Source of the DNA: Martinezella rhizogenes
GTDB lineage: Bacteria; Pseudomonadota; Alphaproteobacteria; Rhizobiales; Rhizobiaceae
NCBI RefSeq assembly: GCF_000799715.1
Contig: NZ_JUHG01000011.1
Location: 372,001-436,000 of the forward strand
Length of the DNA: 64,000 nucleotides
Direction of reading: 5' to 3'
Shown: positions 33,171-41,555 of the stretch, piece by piece
Numbering within the stretch: the first letter of the stretch is position 1
Layout of the letters: each line of letters begins with the position of its first letter
Notes under the pieces: generated by a model
What the model was told of the DNA's origin: nothing
Database searches by the model: none
What the model saw: only the letters and a program-made list of their open reading frames with translations
Made by a program: the position numbers and the translations under genes

Positions 33171-33874
33171 GTCTTGTCACCCTTTGGCGACAAGACATCG
33201 CGGCCGCGGAGCGCTGCGATTATCTCGGCCAGAATGGCGACAGCGATTTCTGCCGGGCTTGATGCACCGATAGATAAACCGATGGGGGCATGAACCCGCG
33301 CAAGGTCTGTTTCCGTCAGTCCTTCCCGCGTCAATCGCTCCAGCCGGCTTGCGTGCGTCTTGCGGCTGCCGAGCGCCCCGACGTAGAAACAGCCCGCTCT
33401 CAATGCTTCGGCGATCGGAAAATCGTCGATCTTCGGATCATGGGTGACCGCGACCAGCGCCGTATAGGCATCGAGAGGTCGCTCCTTCAGCGCATCCACG
33501 GGCCAGTCGGCGACGAGGTCGACGCCCTCGAAGCGCTCGGGGGTCGCAAAGGCGGTGCGCGGATCGATGACGCGAATATCGAAACCGGCAAGTACGGCCA
33601 TCTGCGCCAAGACCTGGCTGATATGCACGGCGCCGATGACGACGATATGCGGTGGAGGCAGGTGAACATTGAGAAAGAGGTTGCGTCCGTCGATGTCTAC
33701 CGCCGAGGATTTGCCTGAGCGGAAGGCGGAAGCTGCCGCGTCGGCAAGAAGCCCATCAACAGCATCCCCCTCGACAATCAGTCGGTCCGGACCACCGGAC
33801 AGATCGGTGACCAGGATCACCGCCTGCCGCGCGCGTCGCAGCGCATTCAGTTTCGTCAGTATCTGACGGTCCAT
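33167..33874 (-). CDS. XdhC-type protein, NAD-binding half
   Basis: This 235-residue protein carries the XdhC Rossmann half: VVIGAVHISQVLAQMAVLAGFDIRVIDPR, CFYVGALGSRKTHASRLERL, and PIGLSIGASSPAEIAVAILAEI. XdhC protects and inserts sulfurated molybdenum cofactor in xanthine-dehydrogenase-family enzymes. Its N-terminal region (MDRQILTKLNALRRARQAV) is an unusual, short stretch, and the classic N-domain is in the separate gene upstream at 34203. I chose ATG 33874, whose first base is the last of that upstream gene's stop. The pair therefore acts as a split XdhC, or as two related factors (CoxF/CoxI-like). Confidence 0.85.
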   Translation of the reverse strand: MDRQILTKLNALRRARQAVILVTDLSGGPDRLIVEGDAVDGLLADAAASAFRSGKSSAVDIDGRNLFLNVHLPPPHIVVIGAVHISQVLAQMAVLAGFDIRVIDPRTAFATPERFEGVDLVADWPVDALKERPLDAYTALVAVTHDPKIDDFPIAEALRAGCFYVGALGSRKTHASRLERLTREGLTETDLARVHAPIGLSIGASSPAEIAVAILAEIIAALRGRDVLSPKGDKT

Positions 33875-34203
33875 CAATGAAGCCTTTCGACATAGACACG
33901 AATGCGGCCGCCGCAAGAGAGGCCAACGCGCCAGGCGGTTTCATCCGCCACGCCGAAATCCAGCATGCGGGCCTTGCCACTTTCGATCACGTCCAGCGCC
34001 TCGGTAATCACGGCGCCCTCGACGCAGCCGCCGGAGACCGAGCCATGAAAATTGCCCTCGCCGTCGATGACGAGATGGCTACCGGTGGGGCGAGGTGCTG
34101 AACCCCAGGTGTCGACGACGGTCGCCAGCGCCACGCTGCGGCCGACGGACGCCCATTCCTCCGCGATCACAAGCGGATCCAGGCTTTCGGATATGTTTGT
34201 CAT
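33874..34203 (-). CDS. XdhC/CoxI N-terminal domain protein
   Basis: This 109-residue protein consists almost only of the XdhC/CoxI N-domain: EEWASVGRSVALATVVDTWGSAPRP (quoted as VALATVVDTWGSAPRP), HLVIDGEGNFHGSVSGGCVEGAVI with the conserved GGCVE cysteine, and ARMLDFGVADETAW. It ends with RIRVYVERLH. Single-domain versions occur in cox clusters and pair with a separate Rossmann-type partner, here encoded directly downstream with a one-base overlap (TGATG). It starts at ATG 34203, 7 bp after the CoxE-type stop. The cofactor role is inferred from family and context. Confidence 0.85.
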   Translation of the reverse strand: MTNISESLDPLVIAEEWASVGRSVALATVVDTWGSAPRPTGSHLVIDGEGNFHGSVSGGCVEGAVITEALDVIESGKARMLDFGVADETAWRVGLSCGGRIRVYVERLH

Positions 34204-34210
34204 GAGTACC

Positions 34211-35458
34211 TCACAGCTTGGCGAGAAAACGGCGTGGATCGTAAGCCCCGGCGCGGCCGGCGCTGAGGGCCGACACGAGATCGGCCAGAGATAATAGATT
34301 GTGAACCGGACGGAATTCGTCAACATGCGGCAGCATGGTTCGCACGCCTCTGGCACGAGGTTCGAAACCCTCGAAGCGAAGCAACGGATTGAGCCAGATC
34401 AGCCGCCGACAGGAACGGTGCAGCCGATCCATCTCGGTTTCCAGAAGCTCGACGCCGTCGCGCTCCAATCCATCGGTGATGAGGAGCACGATCGCGCCCT
34501 GCCCGAGCACGCGACGCGCCCAGAGCCGATTGAACTCCTTCAGCGTCTCGCCAATGCGCGTGCCGCCCGACCAGTCACGCACGGCGGCGGCGCATTCGTC
34601 GAGCGCCTCGTCCGGATCCTTATGGCGCATCGCCCGCGTGACATTGGTCAGCCGCGTGCCAAACAGGAACGTATGCACGCGCCGCCGTCTTTCGGTCAGC
34701 ACATGCAGGAAATGCAGGAAGATGCGGGTATATTGGCTCATCGAGCCGGAGATGTCCGCTAGAACCACCAGCGGCGGCTGCATCTCCCTGTGTCGACGAT
34801 AGCGCGGCAGGATCAGGGAGCCTCCGGTGCGCAACGCCGCGCGCATCGTTGCGCGCGGGTCGATCCGGACCGGCGCATGTGCCGACACGAAACGGCGGGT
34901 CCGCACGCTGTCGAGCGGCAGTTTCAGCCTCGCCAATTCCTTCTTCGCAACGGCGATCTCCGCGGCCGACATCTGCGCGAAATCCATGCGGCGCAGCACT
35001 TCGCTGCCGGATGTGGTGAAACGAGCGTCGATCTCGATATCCGGCGTCTCGCGTTGCGGTCGGCGGTCGTTGCGGTCCCCGAGCAAGGCATCGCCGGCAC
35101 GGGTTTCGCCGGGCTTCGGCTTTTCCTTCTCGCGATTGTCGAGCGCGATCGGTGACATCATTGCGATCATCTTCTGCACGAGATCGCGCGAGCGCCAAAA
35201 CAGCCGGAAAGCCTCGTCGAAAACCGCGAGATCCTCATGCCGCTTGACGAAGGTGGAACAGAGCGCCGCATGAAACTCGTCGCGCGAGCCGATACCGATC
35301 GCCTCTACGGCTTCGATGGTATCGGCAATGGCAGCAGGCCCGATCTTCAGTCCTGCCTTGCGGAGTGCCCGGGCGAAGAAGACGATATTGTCGGCAAGGC
35401 GCCCGTCACCAAGCGGTGACGGCGGAGCGGCAATGCCATCCTGTGCTTGCGGCTCCAT
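34211..35458 (-). CDS. coxE: CoxE-type von Willebrand factor A domain protein
   Basis: This 415-residue protein has a basic N-domain (NIVFFARALRKAGLKIGPAAI) and a C-terminal VWA domain with the MIDAS pieces LADISGSMSQYTR (DxSxS), a threonine-containing GGTRIGETLKE, and a final DG in LLITDGLERDG. CoxE works with the AAA+ protein CoxD in maturing the copper-sulfur-molybdenum site of CO dehydrogenase, a role established in Oligotropha. Here the structural enzyme is not in the window. Start ATG 35458 lies 5 bp after the CoxD stop. Confidence 0.88.
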   Translation of the reverse strand: MEPQAQDGIAAPPSPLGDGRLADNIVFFARALRKAGLKIGPAAIADTIEAVEAIGIGSRDEFHAALCSTFVKRHEDLAVFDEAFRLFWRSRDLVQKMIAMMSPIALDNREKEKPKPGETRAGDALLGDRNDRRPQRETPDIEIDARFTTSGSEVLRRMDFAQMSAAEIAVAKKELARLKLPLDSVRTRRFVSAHAPVRIDPRATMRAALRTGGSLILPRYRRHREMQPPLVVLADISGSMSQYTRIFLHFLHVLTERRRRVHTFLFGTRLTNVTRAMRHKDPDEALDECAAAVRDWSGGTRIGETLKEFNRLWARRVLGQGAIVLLITDGLERDGVELLETEMDRLHRSCRRLIWLNPLLRFEGFEPRARGVRTMLPHVDEFRPVHNLLSLADLVSALSAGRAGAYDPRRFLAKL

Positions 35459-35462
35459 CGCT

Positions 35463-36392
35463 CTATCCCGTCGCAAGCAATTCGGATTTCACCTCGTCCA
35501 GCACCCGCTTGCCCTCGCCGCCCTGAATGCGGGCGATGTCGTCCTGATATTTCAGCAGGGTGCCGAGCGTGTCGGAAATCGTCTCCGGATCGAGCGCCAG
35601 CCTGTCGAGTTCGGTGAGAGCCGTCGCCCAATCGATGGTCTCGGCGACGCCGGGATTTTTGAAAAGGTCGAGCGCGCGCAGTTTCTGCACATAGGCGACG
35701 ATCTGGCCGGACAGCGCCTCGTTGCAGCCCGGCACCTTGCGGCGGATGATCTCCAGTTCCTGCGTGGCCTCCGGATAATCGACCCAGTGATAGAGACAGC
35801 GCCGCTTCAGTGCGTCATGCACCTCGCGCGTGCGGTTGGTGGTGATGATGACGATCGGCGGCTCGGCGGCCTTGATGGTGCCAAGCTCGGGCACGGTCAC
35901 CTGGAAATCGGAGAGCACTTCCAGCAGGAAGGCTTCGAACGCCTCATCCGTGCGATCCAGCTCGTCGATCAGGAAGACCGGCGCGCGGCCGTCGACACTC
36001 GACAAGGCCTGCAGCACGGGCCGGCGGATCAGATAGCGCTCGGAGAAGATGTCAGACTCGATGCGGTCGCGATCGGTGAGGCCCGATGCTTCCGCCAGGC
36101 GGATTTCCAGCATCTGCGCCGGATAGTTCCACTCATAGACGGCGGAGGAAACGTCGAGACCTTCATAGCATTGGAGCCGGATCAGCGGCCGGTCGAGCGC
36201 CTTCGACAGCACCTTGGCGATCTCGGTCTTGCCGACACCGGCCTCGCCTTCAAGAAACAGCGGCCGTTTCATTTTCAGCGCCAGAAACAGCACCGTACCG
36301 AGCGCCCGTCCGGCGAGATAGTCGTGGGCGCCGAGCAAGGCGATCGTCTCGTCTATTGAGCCAGGCAATGAAGGTGCAGTTTTATCGGACAT
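35463..36392 (-). CDS. coxD: MoxR/CoxD-type AAA+ ATPase
   Basis: This 309-residue AAA+ ATPase has Walker A FLEGEAGVGKTEIAK, Walker B PVFLIDELDRTDEAFEAFLL, sensor 1 IVIITTNRTREVHDALKRR, and the MoxR-type tail with a lid. CoxD-like proteins act as chaperone ATPases with a VWA partner, here CoxE just downstream. GGGAGAAACC precedes ATG 36392. It is the first gene of the minus-strand group coxD-coxE-xdhC(N)-xdhC(C)-moe/mob-tfoX, which looks like a molybdoenzyme maturation operon without the target enzyme. Confidence 0.9.
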   Translation of the reverse strand: MSDKTAPSLPGSIDETIALLGAHDYLAGRALGTVLFLALKMKRPLFLEGEAGVGKTEIAKVLSKALDRPLIRLQCYEGLDVSSAVYEWNYPAQMLEIRLAEASGLTDRDRIESDIFSERYLIRRPVLQALSSVDGRAPVFLIDELDRTDEAFEAFLLEVLSDFQVTVPELGTIKAAEPPIVIITTNRTREVHDALKRRCLYHWVDYPEATQELEIIRRKVPGCNEALSGQIVAYVQKLRALDLFKNPGVAETIDWATALTELDRLALDPETISDTLGTLLKYQDDIARIQGGEGKRVLDEVKSELLATG

Positions 36393-36404
36393 GGTTTCTC
36401 CCAT

Positions 36405-36507
36405 TACTGCGCCGCGCGTCCTATCGGACGCGCAAAGGACGCAGTAAAATCGTAAACTGGCGCATAATCCTTTCCTTAAATCGATTCCTATTCAAGGGGT
36501 TATGCGC
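36405..36507. repeat. two-palindrome intergenic mosaic element (RIME1-like)
   Basis: This 103-bp element between the flavin reductase and coxD has two palindromes. In the first (36405-36446) TACTGCG pairs with CGCAGTA outside an inner GCGCGTCC/GGACGCGC stem. In the second (36460-36507) GCGCATAA pairs with TTATGCGC around an AT-rich centre. Two palindromes in about 105 bp is the plan described for RIME1 of Rhizobiaceae. The inner part also shares sequence with the terminator at 10697. Confidence 0.6.
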
Positions 36508-36515
36508 TAGGGAGG

Positions 36516-37034
36516 TTATAACGTGTGATAGTCGCGGTTCATATAGAGCAGCGCCGGCTTGATTTCACTGAAACGCACCGCCATGACCTCGCCGAAAATG
36601 ATGTGATGCGTCGACGCTTCCTTGATCTCGGTCACGCGGCAATCGAAGGCCGCTAGCGCGTCGGCAAGCACCGGTGCACCGGTCACCAGCGTATCGAAGG
36701 TGCCAGCGGCAAAGCGCTCGTCGTTGGTGAGGTTCGTCTTGCCGGAAAAGGCGTCCGCAAGCGCCTGATGATGGGCGCCGAGAGCATTCAGCGCGAAGAC
36801 ACCACTCTTGAAGAAGATCTCGTTCTTCACATTGGTGTTGTTGAGGCAGATCAAAACCGTGGCCGGATTATCGGAGACCGAGCAGGCAGCAGTGATCGTC
36901 ACTCCGCGCCGCTCACTGCCAAGTGCCGTGGTCACAAGTTGCACATGCCCCGCATAGCGGCTCATGGCATCACGATAGAGCGCTGGCCCCATACTCTGCC
37001 TATCAAGCACGATCGTTTCCCTCATTTCTGTCAT
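36516..37034 (-). CDS. flavin reductase family protein (monooxygenase reductase-like)
   Basis: This 172-residue protein of the FMN-binding flavin reductase superfamily (HpaC/RutF-like) has the typical RDAMSRYAGHVQLVTTALG and ERRGVTITAACSVSDNPATVLICLN near residues 20-70, then GVFALNALGAHHQALADAFSG and a C-terminal HHIIFGEVMAVRFSE. The family reduces free flavin with NAD(P)H for a partner monooxygenase, but no monooxygenase gene is adjacent. I chose ATG 37034; a nearby MRETIV start at 37025 is possible. It lies upstream of the coxD group on the same strand, separated by the repeat element. Confidence 0.88.
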   Translation of the reverse strand: MTEMRETIVLDRQSMGPALYRDAMSRYAGHVQLVTTALGSERRGVTITAACSVSDNPATVLICLNNTNVKNEIFFKSGVFALNALGAHHQALADAFSGKTNLTNDERFAAGTFDTLVTGAPVLADALAAFDCRVTEIKEASTHHIIFGEVMAVRFSEIKPALLYMNRDYHTL

Positions 37035-37179
37035 TTCGCATGTTCCGTTCAATATGGCGGGCGGATGCTAGCTTTTCTACAATAGGATTATTGAAAACCG
37101 AGTGACTTTGTTGCTTTTTCTTTGACGACCACTGTCATGTGGATAAAAGGGCAGAAGATTTGCCCGGGATAACCATTCG

Positions 37180-38262
37180 ATGAATGTTCTGCGTCGCACA
37201 CCGCTGATGATGATGCTGCTCCTGGCAGCGGGCAGCAGCCATGCCGCGGGCATCAATATCGGTATTGTCGCACCGCAGGGCGGAAACTTCGCAACGCTCG
37301 GCGCCGAGATCACCGCCGGCGCCAATTTCGAAGTGCAAGCGCAGCAGAATTCCGCCACCGTCGTCGATGAACCCTGTACGGAAGATGGCGGCCAGGCCGT
37401 CGCAGAGGCGCTGATCACCGCCAAGGTTCAAGTTGCGATCGGCTTCCTCTGCAGCGAGACCCTGGAAAGCGCCCTGCCCCGGCTGAAGGATGCCGGTATT
37501 CCCGTCATCACCGTCTCGGCGCGCTCGCACATCCTGATGGACGATGCGCTGAAGAACGGCTGGCCCTTGTTCCGTCTCGCTCCGGTCGACACCGCTGAAG
37601 CGGCCATGGCGGTCGATGCCATCCTGAAGGGCTGGGCGGCGGAGCCGATGGCGCTCATCGATGATGGCACGATCCACGGTCGCGAACTGGTGGGCGCGGT
37701 CCGTAGCGCGCTGGAGGATAAGGGCCTGAAACCGGTCTTCACCGACACCTTTCGCCCGGGCCAAGACCAGCAGATCGCCCTTGTCCGCCGACTGAAGAAG
37801 GCTGGCGCCGCGCGCGTCTTCATCGGCGGCGACCGCAGCGACGTGGCAATCATCGCCCGCGATGCCCAGAGTGAAAACGTCCCATTGAAATTGATGGGCG
37901 GCGACGCGATGCGCGCCGCCAACCAGCCAGTGCCTTTGGCCGACGGCGTGCAGGCCATCGCCTTGCCCGATTACGTTAGCCTGCCCGATGCCCAGGAGGT
38001 AGCGCAGGCGATGCGCGCCAGTGGCATAGAGCCGGACGGCTATATCCTGCCGGCCGCAGCAGCCGCGCTGATCGCAAATCAGGCGGCCGAAAGCGCCAAG
38101 GCGGAAAACAAGCCGATTGCCGAAAAGCTCATCGGCGCGACCTTCCAGACCCCGATCGGCCCGATCACCTTCAGCAGCAACCACGAACTGACCGACAATC
38201 CCTACCGCTTGCTGGAATGGCGCGGCAATGCCTTCGTACCTCTGACGGCGCCGTCGAACTGA
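37180..38262 (+). CDS. branched-chain amino-acid-type ABC transporter substrate-binding protein
   Basis: This 360-residue periplasmic protein has a signal peptide (LRRTPLMMMLLLAAGSSHAA, cleavage after HAA near residue 22) and the LivJ-type fold: INIGIVAPQGGNFATLGAEI at the mature start, AIGFLCSETLESALPRLKDAGIPVI, RVFIGGDRSDVAIIARDA and DGYILPAAAAALIANQAA. No permease or ATPase gene is next to it, so it is an orphan binding protein. The ligand could be an amino acid, amide or aromatic acid. The upstream 145 bp to the flavin reductase is divergent and could be a shared promoter region. Confidence 0.85.
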   Translation: MNVLRRTPLMMMLLLAAGSSHAAGINIGIVAPQGGNFATLGAEITAGANFEVQAQQNSATVVDEPCTEDGGQAVAEALITAKVQVAIGFLCSETLESALPRLKDAGIPVITVSARSHILMDDALKNGWPLFRLAPVDTAEAAMAVDAILKGWAAEPMALIDDGTIHGRELVGAVRSALEDKGLKPVFTDTFRPGQDQQIALVRRLKKAGAARVFIGGDRSDVAIIARDAQSENVPLKLMGGDAMRAANQPVPLADGVQAIALPDYVSLPDAQEVAQAMRASGIEPDGYILPAAAAALIANQAAESAKAENKPIAEKLIGATFQTPIGPITFSSNHELTDNPYRLLEWRGNAFVPLTAPSN

Positions 38263-38355
38263 TAGGGTCCGTGCAAGTCTGGCGGACCAGGTTGTCCGCC
38301 AGCCGAACCGGTGATAAGCCAAGCGCGAAAAAATCAGACGGAGTTCAGCCATCTC

Positions 38356-39042
38356 ATGACCCTGCCGATCCGCATTGCCCCTTCCATTCTCGCAGCCGAT
38401 TTCGCCAAGCTTGGGCAGGAAGTCAGAGATGTGACCGAAGCCGGGGCGGACTGGATCCATCTCGATGTCATGGACGGGCATTTCGTGCCGAACATTTCCT
38501 TCGGCCCCGATGTCATCAAGTCGTTGCGTTCCTACACGACCGCCACATTCGACTGCCACCTGATGATCTCGCCCGCTGATCCCTATCTCGAAGCCTTCGC
38601 CAAGGCCGGCTGCGACCGGATTACGGTTCACGCCGAAGCGGGCGTGCATCTGCATCGTTCGCTTCAGACGATCCGCAATCTCGGCAAGAAGGTCGGCGTC
38701 ACGCTCAATCCGGCAACGCCGCTGTCTATCCTGGAAAACGTGCTTGATGATATCGACCTGATCCTGATCATGTCGGTCAATCCGGGCTTCGGCGGCCAGA
38801 AATTCATTCCGGCCATGGCCGACAAGATCCGCAATGCCAAATCACTCATCGGCGACCGCCCGATCGAGCTGGAAGTCGACGGCGGCGTCACCGTCGAGAC
38901 CGCGCCGATGATCACCGCCGCCGGCGCCAATGTACTCGTCGCCGGTTCGGCGATATTCAAGGGCGGTTCGGTCGAGGCCTACAAGCAGACGGTGTCCGAT
39001 CTCAGGGCTGCGGCAGAACGAGGCCGCGTTGGATCAAATTAA
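38356..39042 (+). CDS. rpe: ribulose-phosphate 3-epimerase
   Basis: This 228-residue TIM-barrel enzyme interconverts ribulose-5-phosphate and xylulose-5-phosphate (pentose phosphate pathway). Metal and catalytic features are all present: [61 protein letters not shown] and [13 protein letters not shown]. Start ATG 38356 gives the standard N-terminus TLPIRIAPS. Its 3' end overlaps the start of the next gene by 14 bases. It lies between an orphan binding protein and purB, with no obvious operon partner other than the downstream membrane protein. Confidence 0.95.
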   Translation: MTLPIRIAPSILAADFAKLGQEVRDVTEAGADWIHLDVMDGHFVPNISFGPDVIKSLRSYTTATFDCHLMISPADPYLEAFAKAGCDRITVHAEAGVHLHRSLQTIRNLGKKVGVTLNPATPLSILENVLDDIDLILIMSVNPGFGGQKFIPAMADKIRNAKSLIGDRPIELEVDGGVTVETAPMITAAGANVLVAGSAIFKGGSVEAYKQTVSDLRAAAERGRVGSN

Positions 39043-39550
39043 TCCGGCCAGTGCTGTCGTTGCGAACGGGCGGCTGAGGGCAGCCACCGCTTCCTATCGA
39101 CAGCTGCTGATCGGAGCGCCCTGCTGGGGCGCTGCAATGACAGGCTCCATGCTGGTGGCGCTTTATCTGCGCAACGGCCTGCTGACGAGCCATCTGCCCG
39201 CGCTAATCACCGTCTATTTCCTCGGCGGCACGCTTGCCTGGTGCTTCATGCTGCCGCTGACGCGGTTGCTCGCTCGTGGCCGAGCGCTGGAAGCCCGTTT
39301 CGCGGCATTCTTCCTGACGCTATCGCTCGGCACCGTCGCCATGACCGCCTTCCTCTTTGCCATGGACTACCGTTGGTTCTATGCGCGCTGGCATGCGCCT
39401 TTCGGCACGCTCGTCTGGACATTTCAGTTCGCCTTCACCAGCGCCAGCGCCGTCTATCAGTTCGCAGTCCTCGGCCTTGGCCTATTTTTGCCCTTCGGTC
39501 TCCTCTGCTTGGCCGCCGCGAGCCTCTATCTCGCCAGGCATATGCGTTGA
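39029..39550 (+). CDS. small integral membrane protein of unknown function
   Basis: This 173-residue protein starts with TTG 39029, where GAGG lies five bases upstream inside the rpe 3' end. It has four strongly hydrophobic segments: [55 protein letters not shown] and [23 protein letters not shown]. Between helices 3 and 4 is an aromatic-rich [20 protein letters not shown] loop. No known family motif is visible. The overlap with rpe suggests coupled expression, and it precedes purB by 102 bp. Confidence 0.75.
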   Translation: MDQINPASAVVANGRLRAATASYRQLLIGAPCWGAAMTGSMLVALYLRNGLLTSHLPALITVYFLGGTLAWCFMLPLTRLLARGRALEARFAAFFLTLSLGTVAMTAFLFAMDYRWFYARWHAPFGTLVWTFQFAFTSASAVYQFAVLGLGLFLPFGLLCLAAASLYLARHMR

Positions 39551-39652
39551 ACCGAACGAAAGATTGCGCCAAGAAACATTGAGATTGCCGCCCGTCTTTG
39601 TTATGGGGGCGCCAAGCATTCGTTTCCCGCACCCCAAGAAAGTTGTGAGCCC

Positions 39653-40954
39653 ATGATCCCGCGCTACTCCCGACCGGAAATGGTCGCCATCTGGTCGCCC
39701 GAAACCAAGTTCCGTATCTGGTTCGAGATCGAGGCCCATGCCTGCGACGCGCTGGCCGCGCTCGGCGTTATTCCAAAGTCCGCGGCTGAGACCATTTGGG
39801 AAAAGGGCGGCAAGGCAACCTTTGACGTCGACCGTATCGATGAGATCGAAGCCGTCACCAAGCATGACGTCATCGCCTTCCTGACACATCTCGCCGAAAT
39901 CGTCGGTCCGGACGCCCGCTTCGTGCATCAGGGCATGACCTCTTCCGACGTGCTCGACACCTGCTTCAACATCCAGCTCGTGCGCGCCACCGACATCATG
40001 CTTGCCGATATCGACAAGCTTCTGGAAGCGCTAAAGCGCCGTGCTTTCGAGCATAAGGACACCGTCACCATCGGCCGCTCGCACGGCATCCATGCCGAAC
40101 CGATCACCTTCGGCGTCAAGATGGCGCTTGCCTATGCCGAGTTCGAACGCTGCAAGCAGCGCCTGATCGCCGCGCGCGAGGAAGTCGCCACCTGCGCCAT
40201 TTCCGGCGCCGTCGGCACCTTCGCCAATATCGACCCGCGCGTCGAAGAACATGTCGCCGCAGCCCTCGGCCTGAAGCCGGAGCCGGTATCGACGCAGGTT
40301 ATCCCGCGCGATCGCCACGCGATGTATTTTGCAACGCTCGGCGTCGTCGCCTCCTCGATCGAACGCCTGTCCGTCGAAATCCGCCATCTGCAGCGCACCG
40401 AAGTGCTGGAAGCCGAGGAATATTTCTCCCCCGGCCAGAAGGGTTCGTCGGCCATGCCGCACAAGCGCAACCCGGTACTCACCGAAAACCTGACCGGCCT
40501 TGCCCGCATGGTCCGCTCCTATGCCCTTCCGGCGATGGAAAACGTGGCTTTGTGGCACGAGCGTGATATTTCGCACTCCTCCGTCGAGCGCATGATTGGC
40601 CCGGATGCGACCGTGACCCTCGATTTCGCGCTGTCACGCCTCACCACCGTCATCGACAAGCTTCTGGTCTATCCGGAAAATATGATGAACAATCTGAACA
40701 AGTTCCGCGGACTTGTTCATTCGCAGCGCGTGCTGTTGGCGCTGACGCAGGCCGGTGTTTCCCGCGAGGATTCCTACCGTCTCGTCCAGCGCAATGCCAT
40801 GAAGGTCTGGGAACAGGGCAAGGACTTCCTCGAAGAATTGCTCGCCGACCAGGAGGTCCGCGCGGCGCTCTCGGAAGAGGATCTTCGCGAAAAGTTCGAC
40901 CTCGGCTACCACACCAAGCATGTCGATACGATCTTCAAGCGCGTCTTCGGCTAA
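39653..40954 (+). CDS. purB: adenylosuccinate lyase
   Basis: This 433-residue fumarase-superfamily enzyme works twice in purine synthesis: cleaving SAICAR, and adenylosuccinate to AMP. Diagnostic pieces are HDVIAFLTHLAEIVG, HQGMTSSDVLDTC, the catalytic histidine in GRSHGIHAEPITFG, and the signature loop SSAMPHKRNPVLTE near residue 265 with the mobile catalytic serine. It begins MIPRYSRPEMVAIW with a weak upstream ribosome site. It is in the same direction as rpe and purC, and a terminator-like hairpin follows within 60 bp. Confidence 0.97.
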   Translation: MIPRYSRPEMVAIWSPETKFRIWFEIEAHACDALAALGVIPKSAAETIWEKGGKATFDVDRIDEIEAVTKHDVIAFLTHLAEIVGPDARFVHQGMTSSDVLDTCFNIQLVRATDIMLADIDKLLEALKRRAFEHKDTVTIGRSHGIHAEPITFGVKMALAYAEFERCKQRLIAAREEVATCAISGAVGTFANIDPRVEEHVAAALGLKPEPVSTQVIPRDRHAMYFATLGVVASSIERLSVEIRHLQRTEVLEAEEYFSPGQKGSSAMPHKRNPVLTENLTGLARMVRSYALPAMENVALWHERDISHSSVERMIGPDATVTLDFALSRLTTVIDKLLVYPENMMNNLNKFRGLVHSQRVLLALTQAGVSREDSYRLVQRNAMKVWEQGKDFLEELLADQEVRAALSEEDLREKFDLGYHTKHVDTIFKRVFG

Positions 40955-40966
40955 GCTCGGACAAGC

Positions 40967-41437
40967 CTATTGATCCGATTTTGAAGAGGCGGCGCTGACG
41001 ATGCGCCGCCTTTTCTGTTTCAGGCGCGATTTCGCAGAGAGCTTATTTTCTCGCTGGCCATTTTCCGCCTCATCGCCGCGACTCTTCGCAGCTTTTTCCA
41101 CCAGCCGGTCCAGATGTTTCAGATCCTCCTCATCGAGGTTCTCTATCCCGACGAAGCGGTTTTCCGCGGCACTGGTCAGGATGAGTTCGTTAAGCTTGGC
41201 CTGGATGGCGCGCGTATCGCGCGTCTGCGCGTTCTGCAGCAGGAAGACCATCAGGAAGGTGATGATGGTCGTGCCTGTGTTGATGACGAGCTGCCAGGTC
41301 TCGGAGAAGTCGAAGATCGGTCCCGTCAGACCCCAGACGATGACCGATAGCAGCGCCAATATGAAGACGACGGGTTTTCCCGTCCATTCCGAAACAATGG
41401 CGGCGAAACGCGCGAAAATATGCTTGAGCCTTGCCAT
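40967..41437 (-). CDS. low-affinity iron permease family protein
   Basis: This 156-residue protein has two N-terminal hydrophobic helices (VFILALLSVIVWGLTGPIF and TWQLVINTGTTIITFLMVFLLQ) followed by the conserved NAQTRDTRAIQAKLNELI and a charged cytoplasmic C-terminus (KSRLKQKRRRIV). The family is related to the yeast Fet4 name but is short and of uncertain transport activity in bacteria. ATG 41437 has GAGG nine bases upstream. The last codons of this gene overlap the purB terminator stem on the opposite strand (40988-41014). Confidence 0.82.
   Translation of the reverse strand: MARLKHIFARFAAIVSEWTGKPVVFILALLSVIVWGLTGPIFDFSETWQLVINTGTTIITFLMVFLLQNAQTRDTRAIQAKLNELILTSAAENRFVGIENLDEEDLKHLDRLVEKAAKSRGDEAENGQRENKLSAKSRLKQKRRRIVSAASSKSDQ
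40988..41014 (+). terminator. purB terminator nested in the 3' end of the iron permease gene
   Basis: GGCGGCGC (40988-40995) pairs with GCGCCGCC (41103 minus 100, i.e. 41003-41010) and is followed by TTTT (41011-41014). The hairpin is on the purB strand, 34 bp after its stop, and lies within the coding end of the convergent gene. Confidence 0.7.
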
Positions 41438-41555
41438 GAACCACATCCTCGGCAGAACCGTATGCCATCCCCCGAGTTCGAGAGATGGACGCGGGTCAAC
41501 GCCGCAAGATCACGGTGGTTCCAACCGATCCGGCCGGAACCACGTCAGCGTAGGC

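Noticed and set aside
34355..34385. GGTTCGAAACC, which looks like a tRNA T-loop
   Set aside because: It is inside coxE coding sequence, and there are no acceptor, D or anticodon arms around it.
37135..38655. A 506-codon frame on the minus strand
   Set aside because: It is antisense to the substrate-binding protein and rpe, both of which have clear signatures; the frame shows none.
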